A DNA stretch of 64,000 bases. Origin: UBA4615 sp964399635. Lineage in GTDB: Bacteria > Pseudomonadota > Gammaproteobacteria > Burkholderiales > Burkholderiaceae_E. The DNA is taken from positions 17,410-81,409 of the forward strand of contig CAYNRU010000036.1 of NCBI GenBank assembly GCA_964399635.1, given 5' to 3'. How positions within the stretch are numbered: position 1 is the first letter of the stretch; every line of letters begins with the position of its first letter. The translations under genes were made by a program, and so were the position numbers. Of the stretch, positions 51,377-60,700 are shown one piece after another. The notes beneath the pieces are model-generated. The model made no database searches and was not told the DNA's origin. It was given only the letters and a program-made list of their open reading frames with translations.

Positions 51377-51755
51377 TCGGCGCACGCACACATGCCCCAG
51401 GCGAAAGGGGTCCTTCCTGGCGATATTCCCATACGGGAGGCGCGAGCGCCGCATTGCGCCACCGTCTGGCCAGGAAACAAGGTTTGCAGGGTTTGCGGTT
51501 CGCACCTGGCGGTGTGGGCAAGCGGGCCGAAAGCCCAGTCATTGCGGGCCTGTGCGGGATGGCGGCAACGCAGAAGGTGCGAACCTTGGTGCGTACCGGG
51601 TTTGCAGGTTTGCACCCGACCGCACGAAAACGGCCAGGGACGAAAACTCAATGCTGGCGCGGGGTTGCGGCTGATTCGCCGTTCAAAACCCTTAAATCGG
51701 CCACAGTGACGGGTGGCGTAAGGGCCTCCAGAAACTGGACACCCTTGGCGACCGA

Positions 51756-52241
51756 TCAAATCACCCTGTACACCCGCTCGCCGGATTCGTTCTGCGCCAG
51801 CACCACGTTCAGGCCGAGTTTCTTGCGCAGCATCCCGGAAGTTGCCCCGCGCACCGTGTGCGGCTGCCAGCCGGTCGCCAGCATCAGTTGCAGGCTGGTC
51901 GCGCCCTGCGGTCGGCGCAGTGCTATCACCAGCGCGGCGAGCTTGGTACCTGACCGCACCGGGATGCCCTCCAGAAGTTGGAGGTCGTTGGTGGTGTCCA
52001 CCGGCTGGATATCATCCGGTGGCACGGGCCTTTGCCGTCCGATGGCCGCGTAGCCCGCGTCGGTCATCACGTGGCCGTCGTCGGCGGGCTTGATCCACCC
52101 GCGCTGCAGCAACGCGGTCAGCACCTTAACCCGTGCGCCGCCGCGCAGGGTGTCTGGCGGAATCACGCGCCCATCAGGATTGCGGGCAGCGGTGCGCAGC
52201 AGCAGGCTTTGGGCTGGGGAGATTTTGGGCAGGGCGTCCAC
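51756..52241 (-). CDS. DUF3489 protein
   Basis: The protein has 161 residues from a GTG at 52241 with AAGGGAGG 6 bp upstream. The C-terminal core TKLAALVIALRRPQGATSLQLMLATGWQPHTVRGATSGMLRKKLG is the DUF3489 domain, a winged-helix-like unit common in islands with DUF2924 and serine recombinases. A regulatory DNA-binding role is likely but not proved. The 67-residue gene upstream is 11 bp away. Confidence 0.88.
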   Translation of the reverse strand: MDALPKISPAQSLLLRTAARNPDGRVIPPDTLRGGARVKVLTALLQRGWIKPADDGHVMTDAGYAAIGRQRPVPPDDIQPVDTTNDLQLLEGIPVRSGTKLAALVIALRRPQGATSLQLMLATGWQPHTVRGATSGMLRKKLGLNVVLAQNESGERVYRVI

Positions 52242-52252
52242 AGCGGCCTCCC

Positions 52253-52456
52253 TTACTTGGCCTGGCCGCCAAAGATCGCCAGCAGGTCATCCAGTGCCTG
52301 GTCCACCCGTCCGAGGTCACCGACGTGGCCCCAGTGGATGGCGTGCGGGTCGTGGCCGAAGTGGTCGTCGGCCAGTTGCTGCAGCCGTTCCAATTTGGTG
52401 TGAATGGCGGCAGTGCGTGCTGGGTAGGCGTCGGTGGCAGTGGTCTTGGTGTTCAT
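52253..52456 (-). CDS. Small acidic island protein
   Basis: The protein has 67 residues (MNTKTTATDAYPARTAAIHT opening) and is rich in His, Asp and Leu with heptad-like LERLQQLADDHF. It is followed by DUF3489 after 11 bp. Similar short genes often precede DUF3489 in such islands, as far as I recall. The divergent gap of about 180 bp to the HTH gene at 52639 should hold promoters for both sides. Confidence 0.65.
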   Translation of the reverse strand: MNTKTTATDAYPARTAAIHTKLERLQQLADDHFGHDPHAIHWGHVGDLGRVDQALDDLLAIFGGQAK

Positions 52457-52638
52457 CGCGGGGCTCCTTGGTTGGTGGATGACGCCACCATTCACGCGCT
52501 GGACGATCAAGAAGCCAAGAAAAAGATGATGCCCACGGCATCGAACCCTCGTCTGCTTCCCTCCAACCTGATAAATTGCAGCCTTTACGATTGAAACCGA
52601 CTTTATGCGACCCGAACCCCTGCTGCCGGAGCGCTGCC

Positions 52639-52851
52639 ATGACCGCTGAACCATGGGTGTCCGTAGATCAGATCGCCGAGCATCTGGGCGTGACGCGCGA
52701 TTCGATCTACCGCTGGATCGACCGCAAGAGCCTGCCCGCGCACCGCGTGGGGCGGTTGTGGAAGTTCCAGGTGTCTGAAGTGGATGAGTGGGTTCGCGCC
52801 GGTGGCGCGGATGAAGACAAGACGAACGATTTGACAGGAAACCGAACATGA
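52639..52851 (+). CDS. Excisionase-like HTH protein, first gene of the defence operon
   Basis: The protein has 70 residues from an ATG at 52639. WVSVDQIAEHLGVTRDSIYRWIDRKSLPAHRVGRLWKF is the MerR/excisionase winged-HTH pattern. It overlaps hsdM by 4 bp (ATGA), a common position for the controller of type I restriction operons, and could regulate expression of the whole unit so that methylation is established before restriction. A direct role in excision is possible but less likely at this site. Confidence 0.88.
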   Translation: MTAEPWVSVDQIAEHLGVTRDSIYRWIDRKSLPAHRVGRLWKFQVSEVDEWVRAGGADEDKTNDLTGNRT

Positions 52852-54404
52852 CCAGCATTCAGCAACGCGCCGAACTTCAACGCCGGATCTGGCAAATTGC
52901 CAACGACGTCCGAGGAGCCGTCGACGGCTGGGACTTCAAGCAATACGTCCTGGGTACCTTGTTCTACCGTTTCATCAGCGAAAACTTTGCGGCCTACATC
53001 GAAGGGGGTGACGAGAGCATCAACTACGCCGCGTTGAACGACGTGGTCATCACGCCAGACATCCGGGACGATGCCATCAAAACCAAGGGCTACTTCATCT
53101 ACCCCAGCCAGCTGTTTGCCCGGGTGGCCGCCAGCGCCAACACCAACGACAGTTTGAACACCGACCTGGCAGCGATTTTTTCCGCCATTGAAACCTCAGC
53201 CCTGGGCTACCCTTCCGAGCGCGACATTCGTGGCCTGTTCGCCGACTTCGACACCACCAGCAACCGCCTGGGCAACACCGTCAAAGACAAGAACACCCGC
53301 CTGGCGGCTGTGCTCAAAGGCGTGGCCGAGCTGGACTTTGGTGACTTCGATGACAGCCACATCGACCTGTTTGGCGACGCCTACGAATTCCTGATCTCCA
53401 ACTACGCTGCCAACGCGGGCAAGTCGGGGGGCGAGTTTTTCACCCCGCAGCAGGTCTCCAAGCTGATCGCCCGGCTGGCCATGCACGGGCAGAGCAGCAT
53501 CAACAAGATTTACGACCCCGCCTGCGGTTCTGGCTCGCTGCTGCTGCAAGCCAAAAAGCAGTTTGACGCCCACATCATCGAAGACGGCTTCTTCGGCCAG
53601 GAACTCAACCACACCACCTACAACCTGGCGCGGATGAACATGTTCCTGCACAACGTCAACTACGACAAATTCAACATCGGGCTGGGCGACACCCTCATCG
53701 AGCCGCATTTTGGCGAAGACAAGCCATTCGATGCCATCGTTTCCAACCCGCCGTATTCGGTGAAGTGGGTAGGTGGCGACGACCCCACCCTCATCAACGA
53801 CGACCGCTTTGCCCCGGCCGGTGTGCTGGCGCCCAAATCCAAGGCCGACTTTGCTTTTGTGCTGCACGCGCTCAGCTACCTCTCGGCCAAAGGCCGCGCC
53901 GCCATCGTCTGTTTCCCTGGCATTTTTTACCGGGGTGGGGCTGAGCAGAAGATCCGTCAGTACCTGGTGGACAACAACTATGTCGAGAGCGTGATCTCGC
54001 TGGCCCCCAACCTGTTCTTCGGCACCACCATTGCCGTGAGCATTCTGGTGCTGTCCAAACACAAGACCGATACCACCACCCAGTTCATTGATGCCAGTGG
54101 CCTGTTCAAGAAAGAGACCAACAACAACGCTCTGCTGGACACGCACATCGACCAGATTATGGCGGTGTTCGACAGCAAGGCGAACATCGCGCATTTCGCC
54201 GAGTCAGTACCGTTTGAGAAGGTTGCAGCTAGTGACTACAACCTCTCGGTCAGCAGCTATGTGGGGGCCAAGGATAACCGCGAGGCGGTGGATATTACCA
54301 AGCTCAATTCCGAGCTAAAAACTACCGTAGCCAAGATAGACCAGCTGCGCAAAGATATTGATGCCATCGTGGCGGAGATAGAAGGCGAGGAGCAGCAGGC
54401 ATGA
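52848..54404 (+). CDS. hsdM: Type I restriction-modification DNA methyltransferase subunit
   Basis: The protein has 518 residues, close to the 520 of EcoR124I HsdM. The SAM motif DPACGSGS begins at Asp223 and the catalytic NPPY motif at Asn300, the signature of N6-adenine methyltransferases. It opens with RRIWQIANDVRGAVDGWDFKQYVL, the HsdM N-terminal helical domain. It pairs with HsdS to methylate hemimethylated targets. It overlaps the HTH gene upstream and hsdS downstream, each by 4 bp. Confidence 0.97.
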   Translation: MTSIQQRAELQRRIWQIANDVRGAVDGWDFKQYVLGTLFYRFISENFAAYIEGGDESINYAALNDVVITPDIRDDAIKTKGYFIYPSQLFARVAASANTNDSLNTDLAAIFSAIETSALGYPSERDIRGLFADFDTTSNRLGNTVKDKNTRLAAVLKGVAELDFGDFDDSHIDLFGDAYEFLISNYAANAGKSGGEFFTPQQVSKLIARLAMHGQSSINKIYDPACGSGSLLLQAKKQFDAHIIEDGFFGQELNHTTYNLARMNMFLHNVNYDKFNIGLGDTLIEPHFGEDKPFDAIVSNPPYSVKWVGGDDPTLINDDRFAPAGVLAPKSKADFAFVLHALSYLSAKGRAAIVCFPGIFYRGGAEQKIRQYLVDNNYVESVISLAPNLFFGTTIAVSILVLSKHKTDTTTQFIDASGLFKKETNNNALLDTHIDQIMAVFDSKANIAHFAESVPFEKVAASDYNLSVSSYVGAKDNREAVDITKLNSELKTTVAKIDQLRKDIDAIVAEIEGEEQQA

Positions 54405-55612
54405 GCAGCATGGACTTTTTCGACAAGCTGCTGGAAGGGGTGGCGGTGGAGTGGAGGGCGTTGGGGGAGGTTACATCGTCTACAAGCAACATCAGGTGGC
54501 GTGATGCCGAAAATGCCTATCGTTACATCGATCTCACATCCGTAAACATTGAGACCAAAGCAATCGTCGAGACGACTGTAATTCAAGCGAGTAACGCTCC
54601 GAGTCGAGCTCAGAAGCTAGTTGAAAAAGATGACCTGATTTTTGCTACGACGCGCCCCACTCAACAACGGTATTGCTTAATTAGTGAAGAGTATTCGGGC
54701 GAAGTTGCCAGTACGGGCTATTGCGTTTTACGTGCCAAGCAAGAAGTGGTTCTGCCAAAGTGGATTCTTCATTGGATTGGTTCACGTGAATTCAAAACAT
54801 ATGTTGAAGAAAATCAAAGTGGCTCTGCCTATCCCGCCATTTCAGATGCAAAAGTGAAGGATTTCAAAATCCCCATTCCCTGCCCAGAAGATCCCAAGAA
54901 ATCACTTGAAATCCAAGCCGAAATCGTCAGCATTCTGGACGCTTTTACCTCCCTTACAGCCGAGCTTACAGCCGAGCTTACAGCCGAGCTTACAGCCCGA
55001 AAAAGACAATACAACCACTATCGCGACCAGTTGTTGCGTTTTGAAGAAGGCGAAGTGGAGTGGAAGACGCTGGGGGATCTCGCAAAGAACCTGGACTCTA
55101 TGCGCAGGCCGATTACAAGCGGTTTAAGGGATCTGGGTGACATTCCGTACTACGGCGCATCAGGAATTGTCGATTACGTTAAAGACTACATCTTTGACGA
55201 GGATCTTCTTCTTGTCTCCGAAGATGGTGCCAATTTGCTGGCGCGAAACACCCCAATCGCTTTCAGCATCAGCGGAAAGAGCTGGGTGAATAATCATGCT
55301 CACGTATTGAAATTTGATACGTATGCTGATCGTAGATACGTTGAATATTATTTGAACAGCATTGACTTGACGCCCTACATCTCGGGGGCGGCGCAACCAA
55401 AGCTCAACAAGAAGAATCTCGAAAGCATCAGTATCCCGAACCCCTTGCATGAAGATAAGAAGCGAATTGTTGCCATCCTTGATAAGTTCGAGGCTCTGAC
55501 CAGCTCTATTACGGAGGGGTTGCCGCGTGAAATTGAGCTGCGCAAGAAGCAATACGAGCATTACCGCGATTTTCTGCTGAGCTTCCCGAAGCCGGAAGAG
55601 GTAGCCGCCTGA
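54401..55612 (+). CDS. hsdS: Type IC restriction-modification specificity subunit
   Basis: The protein has 403 residues with two target-recognition domains (about 15-165 and 210-355), each followed by a conserved helix with IPIPCPED or ISIPNPLHED (a typical LxxIxIPxP turn). The first ends in LTAELTAELTAELTA, three TAEL units (residues 185-199), the length-setting repeat of EcoR124-type HsdS. TRD1 and TRD2 have lower GC than the conserved helices. The DNA sequence recognised cannot be read from the sequence. The start overlaps hsdM by 4 bp. Confidence 0.96.
   Translation: MSSMDFFDKLLEGVAVEWRALGEVTSSTSNIRWRDAENAYRYIDLTSVNIETKAIVETTVIQASNAPSRAQKLVEKDDLIFATTRPTQQRYCLISEEYSGEVASTGYCVLRAKQEVVLPKWILHWIGSREFKTYVEENQSGSAYPAISDAKVKDFKIPIPCPEDPKKSLEIQAEIVSILDAFTSLTAELTAELTAELTARKRQYNHYRDQLLRFEEGEVEWKTLGDLAKNLDSMRRPITSGLRDLGDIPYYGASGIVDYVKDYIFDEDLLLVSEDGANLLARNTPIAFSISGKSWVNNHAHVLKFDTYADRRYVEYYLNSIDLTPYISGAAQPKLNKKNLESISIPNPLHEDKKRIVAILDKFEALTSSITEGLPREIELRKKQYEHYRDFLLSFPKPEEVAA
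54953..54997 (+). repeat. In-frame 12-bp tandem repeat in hsdS (TAEL repeat)
   Basis: CTTACAGCCGAG occurs three times exactly (54953-54964, 54965-54976, 54977-54988) followed by a partial CTTACAGCC. Each unit adds four residues, so gain or loss keeps the frame. Confidence 0.97.
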
Positions 55613-55613
55613 C

Positions 55614-56732
55614 ATGAGCAAAACGCTGACCGCCATTGCCAAGCAGCTCAGGGATGCCAACAAGAAGGTGCAACTGCTCTATGCGTTCAACGGCACGGGC
55701 AAAACCCGCCTGTCGCGGGCGTTCAAGGAGTTGATTGCACCGAAGGCGGAGGGCGAAGAAGCTCAGGCGTCTGATTTGGCAGACAAGAAGGTCCTTTACT
55801 ACAGCGCCTTCACGGAAGATTTGTTCTATTGGAAGAACGATCTTGAGCGGGATGTTGAACCCAAGTTGATCATCCAGCCCAACGCGTTCACCCGGTGGGT
55901 GCTAGAAGAACAAGGCCAGGACCAGAGCATCACGGCCACCTTTCAGGGCTACACCAGCGACAAGTTGACGCCACATTTCAGCAACGACTTTTCGTCAGTC
56001 AGTTTTTCATTTGAACGCGGCAACAATCAGCAAGAGCCGCACATCAAAATCTCCAAAGGCGAAGAAAGCAATTTCATCTGGAGCGTTTTCAACGCGCTAC
56101 TGGAGCAGTTGATTTCTGAGCTAAACATCGCCGAAGCCGAAAACCGCTCCACGGATGCCTTCAACAAGCTGGAGTATGTGTTTATTGATGACCCGGTCAG
56201 TTCATTGGATGAAAACCACTTGATCGAGCTGGCGGTCAACCTGGCAGGGTTAATCAAGACCAGCCAGTCTACTGATCTCAAGTTCATTATCACCACGCAC
56301 AGCCCGCTGTTCTACAACGTGCTGTTCAATGAGTTCAGCAACAAGGCCTGCTACATGCTGGAGCGCCTGGAAGACGGCGGCTTCACGCTGACGGAAAAGC
56401 CCGGCGACTCCAACAAGAGCTTTTCCTATCATCTGCACCTGCTGCAGACCCTTGAGCAGGCCATTGCTGGCAACAGGGTCGAGCGGTTTCACTTCACGCT
56501 GCTGCGCAATCTGTACGAGAAAACAGCCAGCTTCTTGGGCTACCCGAAGTGGTCAGAGTTGTTGCCAGATGACAAGCAGCTTTACTACAGCCGCATCATC
56601 AATTTCACCAGCCACAGCACGCTGTCTAACGAGGCCGTGGCTCAGCCCACGCCGGCGGAACAAGCCACTGTCAAACTGCTGCTTGATCACTTGAAGAGCA
56701 GCCATGGCTTTTGGCAGCTACAGGGAGCCTGA
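55614..56732 (+). CDS. prrC: Anticodon nuclease PrrC
   Basis: The protein has 372 residues. The N-terminal ABC-type ATPase has Walker A AFNGTGKT (Lys30), the signature SKGEESNF and Walker B VFIDDPVSSLD (Asp192, Asp193). The C-terminal nuclease domain has Arg298 and Glu302 in LRNLYEK and His334 in NFTSHS, spaced like the Arg/Glu/His catalytic triad of E. coli PrrC (R320, E324, H356). PrrC cleaves tRNA-Lys near the wobble base when freed from its restriction enzyme, for example by the T4 Stp peptide. The position directly after hsdS (1 bp) is the same as in the EcoprrI locus. The N-terminal 20 residues before Walker A are shorter than I recall for the E. coli protein. Confidence 0.95.
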   Translation: MSKTLTAIAKQLRDANKKVQLLYAFNGTGKTRLSRAFKELIAPKAEGEEAQASDLADKKVLYYSAFTEDLFYWKNDLERDVEPKLIIQPNAFTRWVLEEQGQDQSITATFQGYTSDKLTPHFSNDFSSVSFSFERGNNQQEPHIKISKGEESNFIWSVFNALLEQLISELNIAEAENRSTDAFNKLEYVFIDDPVSSLDENHLIELAVNLAGLIKTSQSTDLKFIITTHSPLFYNVLFNEFSNKACYMLERLEDGGFTLTEKPGDSNKSFSYHLHLLQTLEQAIAGNRVERFHFTLLRNLYEKTASFLGYPKWSELLPDDKQLYYSRIINFTSHSTLSNEAVAQPTPAEQATVKLLLDHLKSSHGFWQLQGA

Positions 56733-56736
56733 TGGT

Positions 56737-57783
56737 ATGAGCGAAATTACCCATCACACCGATTACCGCCAGGTGCTGGCGGCCATCAAGCAACGCATCC
56801 AGAGCTCGCAAACTCGAGCCGTGCTGGCGGTGAATGCCGAACTGCTGGGCCTGTACTGGGATATTGGTCGGCAGCTGGATGCCTGGCAGCGCGAGCGCGC
56901 CTGGGGCTCGGCGGTGGTGGAGCAAATGGCGCAAGACCTGCAGGCCAGCTACCCCGGCATGAAAGGCTTTTCGCGCACCAGCTTGTTTGCCATGCGGCAG
57001 TTTTATGCCTTCTTCAGCCCGCAGTTTGAAGTTGTCCCACGGCCCGTGGGACAAATGCCTTGGGGACACGTGCGCACCCTGTTGGCCAAGGTGAAGTCAG
57101 TGGATCTGGTGTTGCTGTACGCCCAGGCCTGTGCCGAACACGGCTGGAGCCGCACGGTGCTGGAGTGGCAAATCGATCAGCGATTTCACGAGCGTACAGG
57201 CCAGGCAGTGGGCAACTTCGCCCAGACCCTGCCAGCGCCGCAGTCCGAGTTGGTTCAGCAAAGCCTGAAAGACCCTTATGTGTTCGACTTTCTCACCCTC
57301 AGCGCCCAGGCGGTGGAGCGCGACATCGAGAACCAGTTGGTGGCCCAGATCACACGGTTTCTGCTGGAGCTGGGCAAAGGCTTTGCTTTCCTCGGTCGGC
57401 AGTATCCGCTGGTGGTCAATGGCAGGGACTACTTTCTGGACTTGCTCTTCTATCACGCACGCCTGAAGTGCTATGTGGTGATCGAACTGAAGGCGGGCGA
57501 GTTCAAGCCTGAGTACGTGGGCAAGCTCAACTTCTATCTGTCAGCAGTTGACGACCAACTACGAGGTGAAGGTGACCAACCGACGATTGGCCTGATCTTG
57601 TGCAAAGACAAAGATAAGTTGGATGTGGAGTACGCGCTGCGCGACATCAACAAGCCGATGGGCGTGAGTTCGTTCATCACCAAGGATATTCCGCTGTCGG
57701 TGCAGTCGCAATTGCCGACGGTGCAAGAAATTGAGAGCGAGTTAACCGCGCTCATCCAAGATGAGAAACAGCCCAATGATTGA
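56737..57783 (+). CDS. DUF1016 (YhcG-like) PDDEXK nuclease
   Basis: The protein has 348 residues from the ATG at 56737. The N-terminal helical DUF1016 region has VNAELLGLYWDIGRQL and FSRTSLFAMRQFYAFF. The C-terminal nuclease domain carries the D-(15)-ExK triad Asp235, Glu250, Lys252 in YFLDLLFYH and VVIELKAG. YhcG-type proteins are defence-associated nucleases of unclear target. The gene starts 4 bp after prrC and overlaps hsdR by 8 bp, an insertion between prrC and hsdR relative to EcoprrI. Confidence 0.92.
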   Translation: MSEITHHTDYRQVLAAIKQRIQSSQTRAVLAVNAELLGLYWDIGRQLDAWQRERAWGSAVVEQMAQDLQASYPGMKGFSRTSLFAMRQFYAFFSPQFEVVPRPVGQMPWGHVRTLLAKVKSVDLVLLYAQACAEHGWSRTVLEWQIDQRFHERTGQAVGNFAQTLPAPQSELVQQSLKDPYVFDFLTLSAQAVERDIENQLVAQITRFLLELGKGFAFLGRQYPLVVNGRDYFLDLLFYHARLKCYVVIELKAGEFKPEYVGKLNFYLSAVDDQLRGEGDQPTIGLILCKDKDKLDVEYALRDINKPMGVSSFITKDIPLSVQSQLPTVQEIESELTALIQDEKQPND

Positions 57784-60700
57784 TTACAAGGCTATTGCCG
57801 AGTCGAAAAACTTCATCGTTCTTGATCAATACACCCAAGAGTGGAAGGTTGCAGAAAGCTACCAGAGTGAGAACGATCTGGAGCGGGAATTCATTACTGA
57901 TCTGCAAAACCAGGGTTATGAGTACCTGCCCGCACTGAACACACCCGAAGCTTTGCTTGCCAATGTCCGTGTACAACTGCAAGCGCTCAATAACGTGCAG
58001 TTTTCCAATGGCGAGTGGCTACGTTTCGTCGAGACATGGCTGGACAAACCCAGCGACGGCATCGTCGAAAAAACCCGCAAGATTCACGATGACTACGTGC
58101 ACGACTTCGTCTTCGACGATGGTCGCATCCAGAACATTCGCCTGCTGGATAAAAAGAACATTGCCCGCAACAAGGTGCAGGTGATCAAACAGTTCGAGCA
58201 GACCGGCATTCACGCAAATCGCTACGACGTGACCATTCTGGTTAATGGCCTGCCCCTGCTGCAAGTAGAGCTGAAAAAACGTGGGGTAGCGATTCGTGAG
58301 GCTATTAATCAGGCACATCGCTACAGCAAGGAGAGCTTCAACAGCGAGCATTCCTTGTTCAAGTACTTGCAAATTTTCGTGATCTCCAACGGCACCGATA
58401 GCCGCTACTTCGCCAACACCACGCAGCGCAACAAGAACAGTTTCGACTTCACCATGAACTGGGCGAAGGCGGACAACAGCCTGATCAAGGATCTAAAGGA
58501 CTTCACGGCCACGTTCTTGCAGAAGCACACCCTGCTCAATGTGCTGCTGCACTACTCGGTGTTTGATGTCAGCAATACGCTGCTGGTAATGCGCCCGTAC
58601 CAGATTGCTGCTACGGAGCGGCTTCTCTGGAAGATCAACAGCGCGTACCAGGCAAAGCGCTGGAGTGACCTTGAGGGTGGTGGCTTCATCTGGCACACCA
58701 CGGGTTCGGGCAAGACCCTGACCAGTTTCAAAGCGGCGCGGCTGGCCACGGAGTTGGACTTCATCGACAAGGTGTTCTTCGTGGTGGACCGCAAGGACCT
58801 GGACTACCAGACCATGAAGGAATACCAACGCTTCTCACCCGACAGCGTGAACGGCTCGGACAGCACGGCGGGCCTGAAGCGCAATCTGGACAAAGACGAC
58901 AACAAGATCGTCGTCACCACTATCCAGAAGCTCAACAACCTGATGAAGGGCGAAGCTGATTTGCCCATTTATGGCAAGCAGGTGGTGTTCATATTCGATG
59001 AATGCCACCGCAGTCAGTTTGGCGAGGCGCAGAAGAACCTCAAGAAAAAATTCAAAAAGTTCTATCAGTTTGGGTTCACCGGTACGCCCATCTTCCCGGA
59101 AAACGCGCTGGGCGCTGAAACCACTGCCAGCGTGTTCGGCCGCGAGCTGCATTCGTATGTCATCACCGATGCGATTCGTGATGAAAAGGTGCTGAAGTTC
59201 AAGGTCGACTACAACGACGTGCGCCCGCAGTTCAAGGCCATTGAGACCGAACTAGATGAAAAAAAACTCAGCGCTGCAGAGAACAAGCAGGCTCTGCTGC
59301 ACCCCGATCGCATTTGTGAGATTACTCAGTACATCCTGAACAACTTCCGGCAGAAGACCCACCGCCTGCACGTGGGCAACAAAGGCTTCAATGCCATGTT
59401 CGCGGTCAGCAGCGTGGATGCAGCAAAGCTGTATTACGAATCCTTCAGGGAACTGCAGAAAGGTAGCGAAAAACCCCTGAGGGTGGCTACCATCTTCTCT
59501 TTCGCCGCCAACGAGGAACAGGATGCCATCGGCGACATTCAGGACGAGAGTTTTGAAGTGTCAGCCATGAACAGCAGTGCGAAGGAGTTCCTGAGTGCAG
59601 CTATTGCGGACTACAACGCGCTGTTCAAAACCAACTTCAGCGTGGACAGCAATGGCTTCCAGAACTATTACCGCGATCTGGCCAAGCAGGTAAAAGCCAA
59701 GGAAATCGACCTGCTGATCGTGGTGGGCATGTTCCTGACAGGCTTTGATGCGCCTACGCTCAACACCCTGTTTGTGGACAAGAACCTGCGCTTCCATGGG
59801 CTGATGCAGGCCTATTCACGTACCAACCGCATTTTTGACGCCACCAAAACCTTCGGCAACATCGTCACCTTCCGCGATCTGGAACAGGCGACCATTGATG
59901 CCATCACCCTGTTCGGGGACAAAAACACCAAGAACGTGGTGCTGGAGAAGAGCTACAAGGAGTACATGGAAGGCTTCACCGATGCGGCCACTGGTGAGGC
60001 GCGGCGTGGCTTTGTGGAGGTGGTCAAGGAGCTTGATACACGCTTTCCCGATCCCACTGCCATTGAGAAGGAGGCCGACAAGAAGGACTTTGCCAAGCTC
60101 TTTGGCGAATATTTGCGCCTAGAGAATGTTCTGCAGAACTACGATGAGTTCGCCAGCTTGAGGGAACTGCAAAGCGTTGACGTGAACGACCCGGCAGCGG
60201 TAGATGCGTTCAAGACCAAGCACTATCTGACCGATGAGGACGTGACCGTATTGGCCACCATGACGCTCCCCGCCGAGCGGAAAATTCAGGATTACCGATC
60301 TACCTACAACGATGTGCGCGACTGGCTGCGCCGAGAAAAATCCTCGACCGAAAGGGACAAATCCACCATCGACTGGGATGACGTAGTCTTTGAGGTGGAC
60401 CTGCTGAAGTCGCAGGAAATCAATCTGGACTACATCCTCGAATTGATTTTCGACCACAACAAGAAGATCAAGAGCAAATCAGACCTGGTGGATGAAGTTC
60501 GCCGCGTCATTCGTGCCAGTCTGGGAAATCGCGCGAAAGAGAGCTTGTTGGTGGACTTCATTAACCAGACAGACCTAGACCAGATCGGCGACAAGGCCAG
60601 CGTGATTGACGCCTTCTTCACCTTTGCCCAAGCGGAGCAGCAACGTGAAGCCCAGGAATTGATCAACTCCGAGAGCCTGAACGCCGAAGCGGCCAAGCGC

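Noticed and set aside
51368..52053. Two overlapping plus-strand frames beside the DUF3489 gene
   Set aside because: They cover the repeat-rich non-coding block and the opposite strand of DUF3489, with no family similarity.
54953..54997. CRISPR-like array
   Set aside because: The repeat is a 12-bp in-frame coding repeat without spacers and matches the HsdS TAEL unit. No CRISPR array is present in the window.
55614..56732. Generic AAA/RloC-type ATPase for the gene after hsdS
   Set aside because: The R-(3)-E-(31)-H spacing, the NFTSHS segment and the position after hsdS fit PrrC specifically. RloC proteins are longer and contain a coiled-coil zinc hook not seen here.
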